This document shows, piece by piece, positions 25,891-35,199 of a DNA stretch of 64,000 bases. Position numbers and translations under genes: made by a program. Origin of the DNA: Rosistilla ulvae. Lineage in GTDB: Bacteria > Planctomycetota > Planctomycetia > Pirellulales > Pirellulaceae. Under the pieces are notes generated by a model, which was not told the origin of the DNA, made no database searches, and was given only the letters and a program-made list of their open reading frames with translations. Each line of letters opens with the position of its first letter. Position 1 is the stretch's first letter. The stretch is taken from NCBI RefSeq assembly GCF_007741475.1, contig NZ_CP036261.1, positions 2,108,001 to 2,172,000 of the forward strand, in the 5' to 3' direction.

Positions 25891-28800
25891 TTAGCGTTTT
25901 CCGTAGACTTTGGTCTCCTTCGGATCGCCGCCGCTCATTAGATAAGCAAGCAGATCGCGAAGCTCATCGGGGTTTAAGCCGTCGATTAAGCCTACCGGCA
26001 TTTGCGACACAGGTGAAGACCGGACTTCATCGACATCGTCCGCATCGACAACCACCGGGTCGGCATTGGCGTCGGCGGGGAAGATCACCAGCTTCCCATC
26101 CTCCTCGGAGACCAATCCGGTGATCGAACGCCCATCCAGGGTCAGCACGACCGACGATTGGTATTGATCCGAAATCACCTTGCTTGGTTCGATAATGTGT
26201 TCGACCAAGTAGCGGACATCGAATTTGTTTCGGATGCTCGTCAGATCGGGACCGATGCTGCCGCCCAAGCCGCCGACGCGATGGCACTTGCCACAACTGG
26301 TTGCGAAATAGAGGCTGCGGCCGCGTTCGAAATCGGCTTGATTGAACTTGTTCGCCGATTGTTGGATCGCGGTTTCGGTCGTCCACTTTCTCCCAGGCCC
26401 TTCGATCGGCTTGATCTCGAAATCGGGAACGGGATTAAAATCTTCCCCCGTGATATCGGCGACCGCTGCCCGTTGTTCGTTCGTCGAATTCTCCAACGCC
26501 TCCTCGCGGATGTTCGTCATGAATCCGGGGAAGCTCGCACCGCCCGATCCCTTCGCCGCGGCGTTCAAGAACTCAAAGTAGCTGCGGCGCTGGTCGACGG
26601 TCCAACCATTGCGCAGGTTCCGCAGCATCAGGGCATACCCGATCTCACGCGATGGCGGATGGTTCTCCAAAACCGCGCGAACCGTGCCGCCGTAGCCAGC
26701 GTTGCGGTCGGCCAGTTCCGACCAATCGGGAACCTCCGGCGCCGCGCGATCCTCGATCAATTGCAGCGTCTTGGCAACGATCTGGGGCGCTTCGAGATAG
26801 GTCAAGACGCGGACCAGTTCCGTGTTGATGTCTGCGTTTTTGTTCGGCAGATGCGGGTTCAAGCGATCGATCACGCGATCGGCGAGCTCCGACGTCGGGC
26901 GCCCCATGCGAATAAAAGTCAACGCGTAGGCGCGCAACAATCCGAGCGTTTGCGATACGGAAAGCTTGGCGGGCTCCAACTCCAACAGGCTTTCGATCAA
27001 TGGCTGCTGATGTTTAGCGTCGCCCATGCGCGCCAACGCCACGGCGGCGGTGATCCGAGCTTGCGGATCGGATTCGTTCATCGCCCGTTCAGCCCATTGG
27101 TCGGTCGGCTGCGATTCGATCGCAACTCGGGCGGCGTTGCGGATGAAACGGTCGGTGCTGCTCAAATGAGGCCACGCCGTGTCGACAGCTGCCGCATCGT
27201 GACGCCCATGAAATTCTTCCAACTGCTTGCGAATAGCCCGAGCGTCAGCGACGTCGCTTGGCAACGCTTCGGTTTGATTCGCGGCGGTGCTTTCGCTGCC
27301 AACGTATCGCACACGATACAGCCCCGATTGGGTGCCGCGTCCGCCGACGGTGAAGTACAAGTGCCCATCGACGCCAACGGTCGCATCGGTCACTGGCAAC
27401 GGGACGCCGGTGACAAAGGCTTCGCTGGTCGCGGTGTAGCTGGCCCCTTCCGGAGTCGGATGGATCGCGTAGATCGTTCCAAAGGTCCAGTCCAACGCGA
27501 AGATCGCATCTTGATATTTCGCGGGGAATTTTGCTCCCACGCCCGACGCGACACCGGTCGGCGAACCGGGGCCGATCTCCAGCGTCGGTGGCAAGCTGTC
27601 TTCATAATAGGTTGGCCATTTGCCAGTACCGCTGCGCCAGCCAAAGTCGGCGCCGCTGACCACATGGCAGATCCGCGTCGGGCGATACCACGGCATCCCC
27701 AGATCCCATTCCATGTCGGCATCGAAGGTGAAGATGTCGCCGAAACGATTCATCGCGATGTCGTATTGGTTGCGGAAGCCAATGCAGACGAGTTCCTGTT
27801 GCAGGCTGACGGGATCGAGCTGAGTGACCCAGCCGCCGGGAGCCATCACGCCGCGGGCGTGCCCACGGGCGTCCCACATCCGCGTCAGCAGATGATCCTC
27901 TTGCCACGATTGCACCCGCCGGCGAGTGACGTCGTGCAACGGAGCATGATTGCCGCCATCCATGTAGATCGACTTGCCATCTTCGCTCAGGATCAACGCG
28001 TGATTGCCATGCTCGCCGCCGCCGGTCTTGCTTGGCAGCTGCTCGCTCTTGTCCAGCCGGCCATCGCCATCGCTGTCAGTGATCCGATACAGATGACCTC
28101 CATTTTTGTGGAACCACAGCGCATCAAACGCCCACAACAAACCTTGAGATCCCGAAAGCGTGCCGTTGCCGTCGGGATTGGCGATGTTCATCGGTTGCAC
28201 ATCGGCTTGCGGGCCGTCGGTCGATTCTTTGATCTGGATCGAATAGAGCCCTTTGCCCCCCTGGTCGCACGCGATCAGCGAACCGTCGGGCCCTTTGTCC
28301 AACACGACCCAAGAGCCCTGTTCGTCTTTGGGAACCGTGTAGATCAGTTCGACAGCAAATCCGTCGGCGACGTTCAGATCTTCCGGCGCCGTCACTTCGC
28401 CAGCCGCGGGCGAACCGTTGGCACCTGGGATTCCCCAAGGAGCACCACCAAGCGGCCGGATGACTTTGACCTTGTCGGCCCATCCGGAATCGTTAAACGC
28501 GATGTCGGTCCATCCGTCGGCGGGTGCCGCCTTCGAAAGCTTCCACGATCCATCCGAAACGATGGTTTGCGAGCTGCCTTTAGCTTCGGCATTGATCGCG
28601 AGCTTGAAAACCAACGCCGCGGTCCCACCGTTGTTCTGCCCCGCGATCGCGATGGTATTGCGACCCGACTTCAAAAGCTTGGTGACATCTTTGTGGATGG
28701 GATTGGGCCAATCGGGACTCTTTCCGACTTCCTTGCCATTGATCCACAGCGTCATTCGGTTGTCGCAGGTCGTGAAGACCTTCGCCGATTTCACCGGACC

Positions 28801-29004
28801 GGTGATCTCGAACGATTTGCGGACATAGATCGGTTGCTGCGCGGTGATCTCCCCTTCAGACCAAATCCACTGCGCCTCCGGCTTGGTTTTCAACCAGGCA
28901 AGTTTTTTGGAACCTTGAGCGGATGCGTCGGAGAGTTCGAAGACCGCACAGCACATCAGCACGGCAGAAAGCAGGGAGAGTCTATTCATCGCAAGCATGT
29001 TCAT
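25891..29004 (-). CDS. PVC-type cytochrome with propeller, HEAT region and CxxCH heme site
   Basis: The 1037-residue secreted protein has a signal peptide (LLSAVLMCCAVFELSDASAQ). A galactose-binding-like beta-sandwich follows (KSFEITGPVKSAKVFTTCDN, NDSGWADKVKVIRP), then a long sugar-dehydrogenase-like propeller (LNVADGFAVELIYTVP, NRFGDIFTFDADMEWDLG, RICHVVSGADFGWR). An alpha-helical HEAT-like segment (about residues 610-800) comes next, and a cytochrome c domain with CGKCHRVGGLGGSIGPDLT at about residue 902 ends the protein. This layout is typical of planctomycete membrane-bound or periplasmic dehydrogenase-like proteins. A redox role on carbohydrates is usually assumed, but substrate and partner are unknown. 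An axial methionine candidate is in VSQMPVGLIDGLNP. Confidence 0.92.
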   Translation of the reverse strand: MNMLAMNRLSLLSAVLMCCAVFELSDASAQGSKKLAWLKTKPEAQWIWSEGEITAQQPIYVRKSFEITGPVKSAKVFTTCDNRMTLWINGKEVGKSPDWPNPIHKDVTKLLKSGRNTIAIAGQNNGGTAALVFKLAINAEAKGSSQTIVSDGSWKLSKAAPADGWTDIAFNDSGWADKVKVIRPLGGAPWGIPGANGSPAAGEVTAPEDLNVADGFAVELIYTVPKDEQGSWVVLDKGPDGSLIACDQGGKGLYSIQIKESTDGPQADVQPMNIANPDGNGTLSGSQGLLWAFDALWFHKNGGHLYRITDSDGDGRLDKSEQLPSKTGGGEHGNHALILSEDGKSIYMDGGNHAPLHDVTRRRVQSWQEDHLLTRMWDARGHARGVMAPGGWVTQLDPVSLQQELVCIGFRNQYDIAMNRFGDIFTFDADMEWDLGMPWYRPTRICHVVSGADFGWRSGTGKWPTYYEDSLPPTLEIGPGSPTGVASGVGAKFPAKYQDAIFALDWTFGTIYAIHPTPEGASYTATSEAFVTGVPLPVTDATVGVDGHLYFTVGGRGTQSGLYRVRYVGSESTAANQTEALPSDVADARAIRKQLEEFHGRHDAAAVDTAWPHLSSTDRFIRNAARVAIESQPTDQWAERAMNESDPQARITAAVALARMGDAKHQQPLIESLLELEPAKLSVSQTLGLLRAYALTFIRMGRPTSELADRVIDRLNPHLPNKNADINTELVRVLTYLEAPQIVAKTLQLIEDRAAPEVPDWSELADRNAGYGGTVRAVLENHPPSREIGYALMLRNLRNGWTVDQRRSYFEFLNAAAKGSGGASFPGFMTNIREEALENSTNEQRAAVADITGEDFNPVPDFEIKPIEGPGRKWTTETAIQQSANKFNQADFERGRSLYFATSCGKCHRVGGLGGSIGPDLTSIRNKFDVRYLVEHIIEPSKVISDQYQSSVVLTLDGRSITGLVSEEDGKLVIFPADANADPVVVDADDVDEVRSSPVSQMPVGLIDGLNPDELRDLLAYLMSGGDPKETKVYGKR

Positions 29005-29130
29005 CGAGGTAGGTCAAAGACGTGGAAGCGGATCGGAAGTTCGAAGCCACAGTATAGTGTCGCAAATGCCATTGGGGTGGGGGCGGAGAGATTTTCGCGG
29101 CCCTTGCGAACCAAATCGCGAAATGCGGAT

Positions 29131-30399
29131 CTACTTCGCCAAACGGATTCCCGTGAACTGCCACCGCGCTTGCGGCGGGAAGAAGTTGCGGTAGCTGGCT
29201 CGGATATGCGATCGGCTGGTCGCGACGCTCCCCCCTCGCAGCACGTATTGGTTGCACATGAACTTGCCGTTGTATTCACCGATCGCACCGCTGGGAGGCC
29301 GATAGCCGGGGTAGCCGACATAGGGACTGGCGGTCCATTGCCAACAGTCGCCGAACATCTGATCGATCCCGTCGTTGCCAGTCGCCCGACCGGGATGCAG
29401 ACGCAGCGATTCAGCAAAGTGACCTTCGACAGGCGTCTGGCTCGCGACAATCTCCCACTCGGCTTCCGTCGGCAAACGCATACCCGCAAACCGCGCGTAA
29501 GCGTCGGCTTCGAAATAGCTGATGTGACAGACCGGACCGTCCAGCTGCAATGGCTGGATCCCATCGAGCGTGAATTCGCACCATCGCCCATCGCGCTGCG
29601 TCCAATAGAGCGGCGATTGCCATCGGTTTTCGCTGACCGCCGCCCAGCCCATCGACAACCAATGTTCCGGCCGTTTGTAGCCGCCCGCTTCCATGAACGC
29701 CAGATACTCGCCATTGGTCACCAAACGATTGGCGATGCCAAACGCTTCGACAAACTGGCGGTGGCGAGGCCGTTCGTTGTCAAAGGCAAATTCGTCGCCG
29801 TCGTATCCGATCCAAGCGAGCTGTTCCGGGAAATCGACGAAGCGAATCGGAGCCGCCGTCGCGACGGAATTTGTTGTCGCCGTGCCATTGGAAGATTGGG
29901 CGACATCGGGAAGCGAGCGATAGGCGGGGGCCAACGGGTTGCGGCTGAGCAAATGTTTCAGGTCGGTCAGGATCAGTTCTTGATGTTGTTGTTCGTGCTG
30001 AATTCCCAGTTCAACCGTCGCTCGCACTGACGCGGCATCGTCGAACCTACCGGCCGCCAAAAATTCATTCACGCAGCCCTCGACCGACTCGCGATACCGA
30101 CGCACCTGAGCGACGGTCGGCCGCGTCAGAAGCCCACGGTCGGCGCGGGTGAACTGCTCACCCACGGCGTTGTAATAGGAGTTGAACAGGTATTCGAACT
30201 GCGGATGGAACGGTTCGTATCCGGGGCTGAACGGCTTCAGTAGAAACGTTTCGAAGAACCAAGTCGTATGCGCCAGATGCCAAACGACGGGACTGGCATC
30301 GGGCATCGACTGAGCGACCATGTCCTCGATCTCCATCGGCTCGCACAGCGTGGCGGTGAAGGCGCGCGTTTCCCGAAACGTCTCGGCCAATTCGCTCAT
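29131..30399 (-). CDS. EgtB-like sulfoxide synthase (DinB_2 plus FGE-sulfatase domain)
   Basis: The 422-residue protein joins a DinB-like four-helix domain to a formylglycine-enzyme-like domain, as in EgtB, the iron enzyme that joins a thiol to hercynine in ergothioneine synthesis. The iron ligands are visible: VWHLAHTTWFFETFLL supplies the first histidine, and IQHEQQHQELILTDL supplies the HX3HXE motif. The FGE part contains AWIGYDGDEFAFDNERPRH, RLPTEAEWEIVA and YVLRGGSVATSRSHIRASYR. An in-frame TTG at 30486 would extend it by 29 codons; ATG 30399 gives a family-like start. No egtD-like histidine methyltransferase is seen in the window, so the pathway is inferred from the domain pair alone. 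Confidence 0.88.
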   Translation of the reverse strand: MSELAETFRETRAFTATLCEPMEIEDMVAQSMPDASPVVWHLAHTTWFFETFLLKPFSPGYEPFHPQFEYLFNSYYNAVGEQFTRADRGLLTRPTVAQVRRYRESVEGCVNEFLAAGRFDDAASVRATVELGIQHEQQHQELILTDLKHLLSRNPLAPAYRSLPDVAQSSNGTATTNSVATAAPIRFVDFPEQLAWIGYDGDEFAFDNERPRHRQFVEAFGIANRLVTNGEYLAFMEAGGYKRPEHWLSMGWAAVSENRWQSPLYWTQRDGRWCEFTLDGIQPLQLDGPVCHISYFEADAYARFAGMRLPTEAEWEIVASQTPVEGHFAESLRLHPGRATGNDGIDQMFGDCWQWTASPYVGYPGYRPPSGAIGEYNGKFMCNQYVLRGGSVATSRSHIRASYRNFFPPQARWQFTGIRLAK

Positions 30400-30695
30400 C
30401 TCGACCAACGGTGACGTCGCTTGGTCGCTGTTGGATGTCGAAAGATTCAATCCGCACCTCGTCGTGCTATCTTTAATCCGATGCAATCCCAGGCCTTCGG
30501 GCGGGGGATCGATTCCAATCTGCCGGCGAGACCACCGTCGACGCCGTGGAACAATGCACTCAGTTTAGCGTTCCAACGTCCGCGTTGTTGTGCAACTCGT
30601 GCGACCATTTCCTAACGAGCATGCTGTTGCTGGTTGTTATACTGCGACGGTTGCTCGAATCACCTTCCGGCCGTTTCGAAAAGGGAGCCGCCCCG

Positions 30696-31400
30696 ATGAG
30701 CTGTCGCCTGCTATTGAGCTTGGCATGTTGGATGCTGTGCGCAGCCGCACCGAGTTGTCTGGTCGCGGACGGGCCGCTGAAGATCATGGCGGTTGGAGAT
30801 TCCATCACTCAAGGGGGAGGTGGGTTTTCGTGCTACCGCGAATACCTGCTTCCGATGCTATCTCAATCGGGGGCATCGGTACAATTTGTGGGTCCCCAAC
30901 AAGATGCAACCTCGCGTCACTGCGGGTTTGGTGGCAAGAACACCGCCTATTTGAACCGCATCGCCGAGCGTGTTGCCCGTGAATATCCGGCCGATATCGT
31001 GCTGTTGCATTCGGGCCACAATAGCTTCAGCCGAGACAAACCGATTGCTGGAATCATTCGGGCAACCGAACAGATGCTTGCGACCCTGCACGAGATCAAT
31101 CCCGAGGTGATCGTGCTGGTGGCCCAAGTAATCCCCAGCGGAAAGCTTCCGAAGTACGCGTACATCCCGGAATTGAACGAAGAGATCGCCCGGAGCGTCG
31201 ACCGAATGCGGGAGCGGGGGATCGATGTTTACTTGGTAAACCAAGCTGCTGGATTCGATTGGACGACCGACACCGTCGCTGATCGCGTCCATCCGAATTC
31301 CTCCGGTGCCAAGAAGATGGCTCAACGGTGGCTGCAAACGCTGCAACCACTTCTCGCCCGAACCCACGCAACTGCCCCAGGTGAAACCGAGGGGAACTGA
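30696..31400 (+). CDS. Secreted SGNH/GDSL hydrolase
   Basis: The 234-residue protein begins with a signal peptide (CRLLLSLACWMLCAAAPSCLVA) and carries SGNH blocks: block I IMAVGDSITQGGG with the nucleophile serine, block III in LLHSGHNSFSRDK, and block V VADRVHPNSSGAKKMA with the catalytic Asp-x-x-His. It should be an esterase or acyl-hydrolase acting on a carbohydrate or lipid outside the cytoplasm; the substrate is unknown. The frame is open upstream to 30546, but ATG 30696 has AAAGGGA shortly upstream and starts the signal. It is divergent from the EgtB gene, and both promoters must lie in the 296 bp between them. Confidence 0.9.
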   Translation: MSCRLLLSLACWMLCAAAPSCLVADGPLKIMAVGDSITQGGGGFSCYREYLLPMLSQSGASVQFVGPQQDATSRHCGFGGKNTAYLNRIAERVAREYPADIVLLHSGHNSFSRDKPIAGIIRATEQMLATLHEINPEVIVLVAQVIPSGKLPKYAYIPELNEEIARSVDRMRERGIDVYLVNQAAGFDWTTDTVADRVHPNSSGAKKMAQRWLQTLQPLLARTHATAPGETEGN

Positions 31401-31681
31401 GGCGCCGGGAGGCTGAATTGACTCCCCGTGCGATACCGTCACCTATGGATCAAGGTATCAGTCCAGAACGCAGGAGTGGTTTTGGGGGGATTAGAATAGT
31501 TATCCGCCGGTCGATGGGCGATCCGAACAACTCAAAGCGTTCATCGAGTCGTCTTACGGAGATTCGGATGTTGTTTGGCGACGGAGTTCGCTTCATAATA
31601 GGTTCACGTTGAACGGCTGCGTTGCGATGAGTCCGTTGTTGAAAGGCCTGACCGGCCTGTCGCGTAGGGATCTACGAATTG

Positions 31682-32623
31682 ATGTATCGATCGAAAGCTT
31701 TAAAGATAGTTTGTTTGCTGGGGCTTCTTGTCGTCCCGGCGATGGCCAAAGAGCGACGCGCAAAACCTCCACGATTTGGTGCCGATTCTTTTCGCGGAGT
31801 GTTCTTCGAAGATCTCTCGGAGTCGGTTGCGGCAACGCGGCCGAGTGTTCAAGCATTGCGAGGGATCCGGCCGCAAGTGGCGGGAGCCGCCGCTGGTGGC
31901 GACGATGCAGAAGAGAGTGCGGAGCCGGGCGGTCAGTGGAGCAAACTGGCCAGCGCGCAGAGCATCGAAGATGAGATCAAGCGTCAGAAGTTGAAGTTCG
32001 ATGCCGACGTTGCCCAGCCGGGGGCGTTTAAGAGTGGCGGATACGTCAACGCCCGAACTGAGCTGTCGATCTTGGCGACCTTGTTTGGTGTGGTCGCATC
32101 TTACGAAGGGGATATTCGGTGGAAGGAACAAGCCGAAGCGGCTCGAAACGTATTGGCTCGAACAGCCGGAAACTGCAATTCCGGTTCGATCCAGGTCTTT
32201 AATGAATGCAAGAGTCGCAAGCAGGACCTGGACGACCTGCTGCGTGGCGCGTCGCTCTCCAGCCCGCCAGCCGCAGAGCAGTCGGACTGGTCGATGATCG
32301 CCGACCGTTCGGTCTTGATGAGTTATCTGGAAACGCTTTCCAAAGAAGAACTGCCGGCGTTGACGAACGACGATAGCGGCGTCAAAGAGAGCCCCGACAA
32401 AGTGAAGCAATTCGGCGACATGGTGGCGATTGTGGGGAGCGTTTTGATCCAAGAGGGGATGGACGAATACGACGACGAAGAATACGTGGCGTTGTCCAAG
32501 CAGATGCTCGACGCGGCGCTGCTGATCGGCCAAGCGGCCCAGCAGGGAGATCCCGATGCCGCTCGCAAGGCGGTCGGCATGGTCAACCAATCGTGTGATG
32601 CCTGTCACGAACAGTATCGCTAG
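31682..32623 (+). CDS. Cytochrome c'-like secreted protein
   Basis: The 313-residue protein has a short signal (KALKIVCLLGLLVVPAMAK). The predicted helical mature part ends in VNQSCDACHEQYR, where a CxxCH heme site sits at the extreme C-terminus, as in cytochrome c' four-helix bundles. The preceding helices (SKQMLDAALLIGQAAQQGD and NARTELSILATLFGVVASYEG) support a helical bundle. Two further cysteines occur in NCNSGSIQVFNECKSRKQD. It may carry an electron or bind a gas ligand, as known for c' proteins; which is unclear. ATG 31682 follows a TTG that also opens the frame. It is upstream of the zinc-ribbon/GYF gene on the same strand. Confidence 0.75.
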   Translation: MYRSKALKIVCLLGLLVVPAMAKERRAKPPRFGADSFRGVFFEDLSESVAATRPSVQALRGIRPQVAGAAAGGDDAEESAEPGGQWSKLASAQSIEDEIKRQKLKFDADVAQPGAFKSGGYVNARTELSILATLFGVVASYEGDIRWKEQAEAARNVLARTAGNCNSGSIQVFNECKSRKQDLDDLLRGASLSSPPAAEQSDWSMIADRSVLMSYLETLSKEELPALTNDDSGVKESPDKVKQFGDMVAIVGSVLIQEGMDEYDDEEYVALSKQMLDAALLIGQAAQQGDPDAARKAVGMVNQSCDACHEQYR

Positions 32624-32679
32624 ATCGAGCGTCGAGCGAACGTCGGGGCACGGCCAACGCAGCAATCCCTGGGTGATCA

Positions 32680-33549
32680 ATGGGAATTCGGTTTCAATGC
32701 CATGAATGTCGGCATCGATTAAACGTCAAGGAATTTTTGGCGGGAAAGCGAGGGAAGTGCCCTCGTTGCAACACGTTGTTTCGAATTCCGATCGGCGATC
32801 AAGAATTGTCCATCCCGATCGATTCTCCATCGCCGAGCCGGATCGGTCCGGCGGCCGATGAGGCTCCCGTCCCCCTGCCCCAAGAAAACCCCGTTTTGGA
32901 GACCGACTTGGGGGCCGCGGCATCAGCGATGCAGCCCGAGTCGACGGCCGTTCAGTCGGTCGATTCGCCGGTGGAAGCACCAACGGCGTCCGAGCCTCAG
33001 CCCGAGACCCCGCTTGCTGTCGCTGCGGTGAAGCCCCGCGTGGAAGTAACCAATGATTCTCCTCCCGATGTTTCGCAGCACGAGACGTCGCAGGACGAAT
33101 CGTCGCCGTTAGCAGCTGCGAGCGACGTCGTTTGGTATGTGCGGCCGCCCAGCGGCGGGCAGTATGGACCGGCTGGAGGCGCGTTGATGCAGCAGTGGAT
33201 TCAAGAGCATCGCGTTGTTCCTGGATCGTTGGTTTGGCGCGATGGTTGGGCGCAATGGCAAGCGGCCGAGGATGTATTTGGCCGCGACTTTGGCAGCTCG
33301 GGAGTCGCCGATATCGACCTGAATGCCGATCTGCCCGAAATCGCTGCCGGTTCACAATCGGCCGCCAAACCCAATCGGTTCGTCGACCCTATGGAATCCG
33401 AACCGAAGACCACGCCAACCGAATTCGAGCGTCGCCAGCTGGCCAAACGCAAACGCCGAACCCGCATGATCGCGATGCTAACGGGGATCAGTCTGTTTTT
33501 GATCGTCGTGATAATTCTTGTTGTACTCAGCAAGAGCGGCGACGCGTGA
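32680..33549 (+). CDS. Zinc-ribbon and GYF-domain membrane protein
   Basis: The 289-residue protein starts with a zinc ribbon (FQCHECRHRLNVKEFLAGKR, then GKCPRCNTLFRIP: two CxxC knuckles). A long Pro/Ser/Glu-rich linker follows (about residues 50-148), then a GYF_2-type domain at about 150-200 (WYVRPPSGGQYGPAGG, GSLVWRDGWAQWQAAEDVF). A basic stretch (ERRQLAKRKRRTRM) and one C-terminal membrane helix (LTGISLFLIVVIILVVL) complete it. Such proteins are common in planctomycetes. GYF domains bind proline-rich peptides in eukaryotes; the bacterial role is not known. The protein is predicted to face the cytoplasm with its tail in the membrane. Confidence 0.85.
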   Translation: MGIRFQCHECRHRLNVKEFLAGKRGKCPRCNTLFRIPIGDQELSIPIDSPSPSRIGPAADEAPVPLPQENPVLETDLGAAASAMQPESTAVQSVDSPVEAPTASEPQPETPLAVAAVKPRVEVTNDSPPDVSQHETSQDESSPLAAASDVVWYVRPPSGGQYGPAGGALMQQWIQEHRVVPGSLVWRDGWAQWQAAEDVFGRDFGSSGVADIDLNADLPEIAAGSQSAAKPNRFVDPMESEPKTTPTEFERRQLAKRKRRTRMIAMLTGISLFLIVVIILVVLSKSGDA

Positions 33550-33606
33550 TTCCCCTCCTTTCCTCCACGAAATCCCACCTCCTCTAAATCCTCTCCCACC
33601 TTTGCG

Positions 33607-34977
33607 ATGAGCAAATCTATGTTCCGGTCTTCCTTTGTGTTGTGGCTCGCCTTGAGCAGTGCCGTTTTTGCCGTCGAGCCAACCGGTTTGCGGTTGGCAA
33701 CGTTTTCCGAAGACATCACGATCCCGCTGGGGCATCGTTGCATGGGGATCTTGCCAACCAAAGCGCTGCGGATCGAAGACCCTCTGGAAGCCCGTGGGAT
33801 GGTTTTGTTGGGGGCGGGCAAGCCGGTTGTCTTGGTGGCATTGGATTGGTGTGAGGTCCGCAACGGAGCGTACGACCAGTGGCGCGATCAACTTGCCGAA
33901 GCGGCCGGGACGGTCCGCAATCGAGTGCTCGTTTGCGCGTTGCATCAGCACGACGCACCGGTCACCGACAGCGGCGCTCAAGCGTTATTGGACAGCGTCG
34001 GTCTGCAGGGGGAATTATACGATGTCGCTTTCCACGCCGACTGCATCGCTCGCGTGGCCGAGGCGGTTCGGAAGGCGATCGCTGTCGCCCAACCGCTAAC
34101 CCATGTTGCCGCCAGTCAGGCGAAGGTCGATCGGATTGCATCGACGCGGCGAGTCGAATATCCCGACGGCAGGGTCGGTTACGACCGCGGCAGCAGCATG
34201 CGACCCGATTCGCCTCAGGTGAAAGCGGATGAAGGGGCGATCGATCCGTTCTTGAAATCGATTCATTTTTATAACAAGGACCGCGAACTGGCGGTGCTTA
34301 CATCGTATGCGACGCATCCGATGAGCTATTACGGACGCGGAGGCGTGACGGCCGATTTCGTCGGAATGGCCCGGCGACGGCGGCAGGTGGAGACCGATGG
34401 CAGCATGCAGATCTACATGACCGGTTGCAGCGGTGACGTGACCGCGGGGAAATATAACGATGGAGCGCCAGCCACACGTGGCATCCTAGCCGACCGACTG
34501 TATCAGGCGATGGTCGCCGCCGCGGCGGAGGCCCAGCCACAACCGATCTCCGAATACGGCTTCCGCTGCGAAACGTTCCAGTTGCCGTTTCACGAAGGCG
34601 AGGAGTTTTCGCGCGATGCGATGACGGCGATGTTGCGCGACGACAATGCGAGCCAACGCGATCGGATCTTGGCCGCGATGGGGTTGAGTTCGTTGAATCG
34701 AATCGAAAGCGGTCAGCCGATCGATCTGCCATGCCTGGATTTAGGGATTGCTCAAATCGTTCTGATGCCGGGGGAATCGTTTGTCGAATATCAGTTGATG
34801 GCTCAACGTTTGCGGCCCGATTCGTTTGTGATGGCGGTTGGATTTGGCGAAAGCTGGACCGGGTACATCCCCACCAAACAGGCTTTCGACGAAGGCTTCG
34901 GCCACAGCTGGCGTTGGGTCGGTCGAGGCTGCGAAGCGATCATTCGCGAGAAACTGACGCGGGTGTTGGCGGAATAA
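33607..34977 (+). CDS. Neutral ceramidase-like secreted protein
   Basis: The 456-residue protein has a signal peptide (SFVLWLALSSAVFAVEP) and the N-terminal fold of neutral/alkaline non-lysosomal ceramidases. It opens with TFSEDITIPLGHRCMG, has CALHQHDAPVTD with candidate zinc histidines, DPFLKSIHFYNKDRELAVL, TSYATHPMSYYGRGGVTADF and IYMTGCSGDVTAGKYNDG. Family members hydrolyse ceramides or related amides, but many bacterial relatives have unknown substrates, and the length is short for a full ceramidase. A paralog at 62323-63729 shares each of these blocks. The start may be 33607 or the ATG four codons later. Confidence 0.8.
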   Translation: MSKSMFRSSFVLWLALSSAVFAVEPTGLRLATFSEDITIPLGHRCMGILPTKALRIEDPLEARGMVLLGAGKPVVLVALDWCEVRNGAYDQWRDQLAEAAGTVRNRVLVCALHQHDAPVTDSGAQALLDSVGLQGELYDVAFHADCIARVAEAVRKAIAVAQPLTHVAASQAKVDRIASTRRVEYPDGRVGYDRGSSMRPDSPQVKADEGAIDPFLKSIHFYNKDRELAVLTSYATHPMSYYGRGGVTADFVGMARRRRQVETDGSMQIYMTGCSGDVTAGKYNDGAPATRGILADRLYQAMVAAAAEAQPQPISEYGFRCETFQLPFHEGEEFSRDAMTAMLRDDNASQRDRILAAMGLSSLNRIESGQPIDLPCLDLGIAQIVLMPGESFVEYQLMAQRLRPDSFVMAVGFGESWTGYIPTKQAFDEGFGHSWRWVGRGCEAIIREKLTRVLAE

Positions 34978-35199
34978 CCTGCCAAGACGAGTTATTTGCA
35001 CCCCGAGTTGACGGCTGTTGGCGGTTATGATCCTAGCCGCAAGCCTTCTTTATGGTAGAATCCAACGCTTGAACCTTAATGTCTGCGCCACTTTGAGTCC
35101 CGCTGTTTTCGACGCTCGAGTCGAAATCGTTGCCGCGGGGCGACACGCGCAACATCCTAACTCCCTCTTGTTTGAATCTGTGCTTAATCGGTCTGATTG

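Noticed and set aside
26158-30030. Very long plus-strand frame of 1290 codons opposite the PVC cytochrome and EgtB
   Set aside because: It is antisense to two well-supported genes and has no recognisable domain. Long antisense frames are common in high-GC coding DNA.
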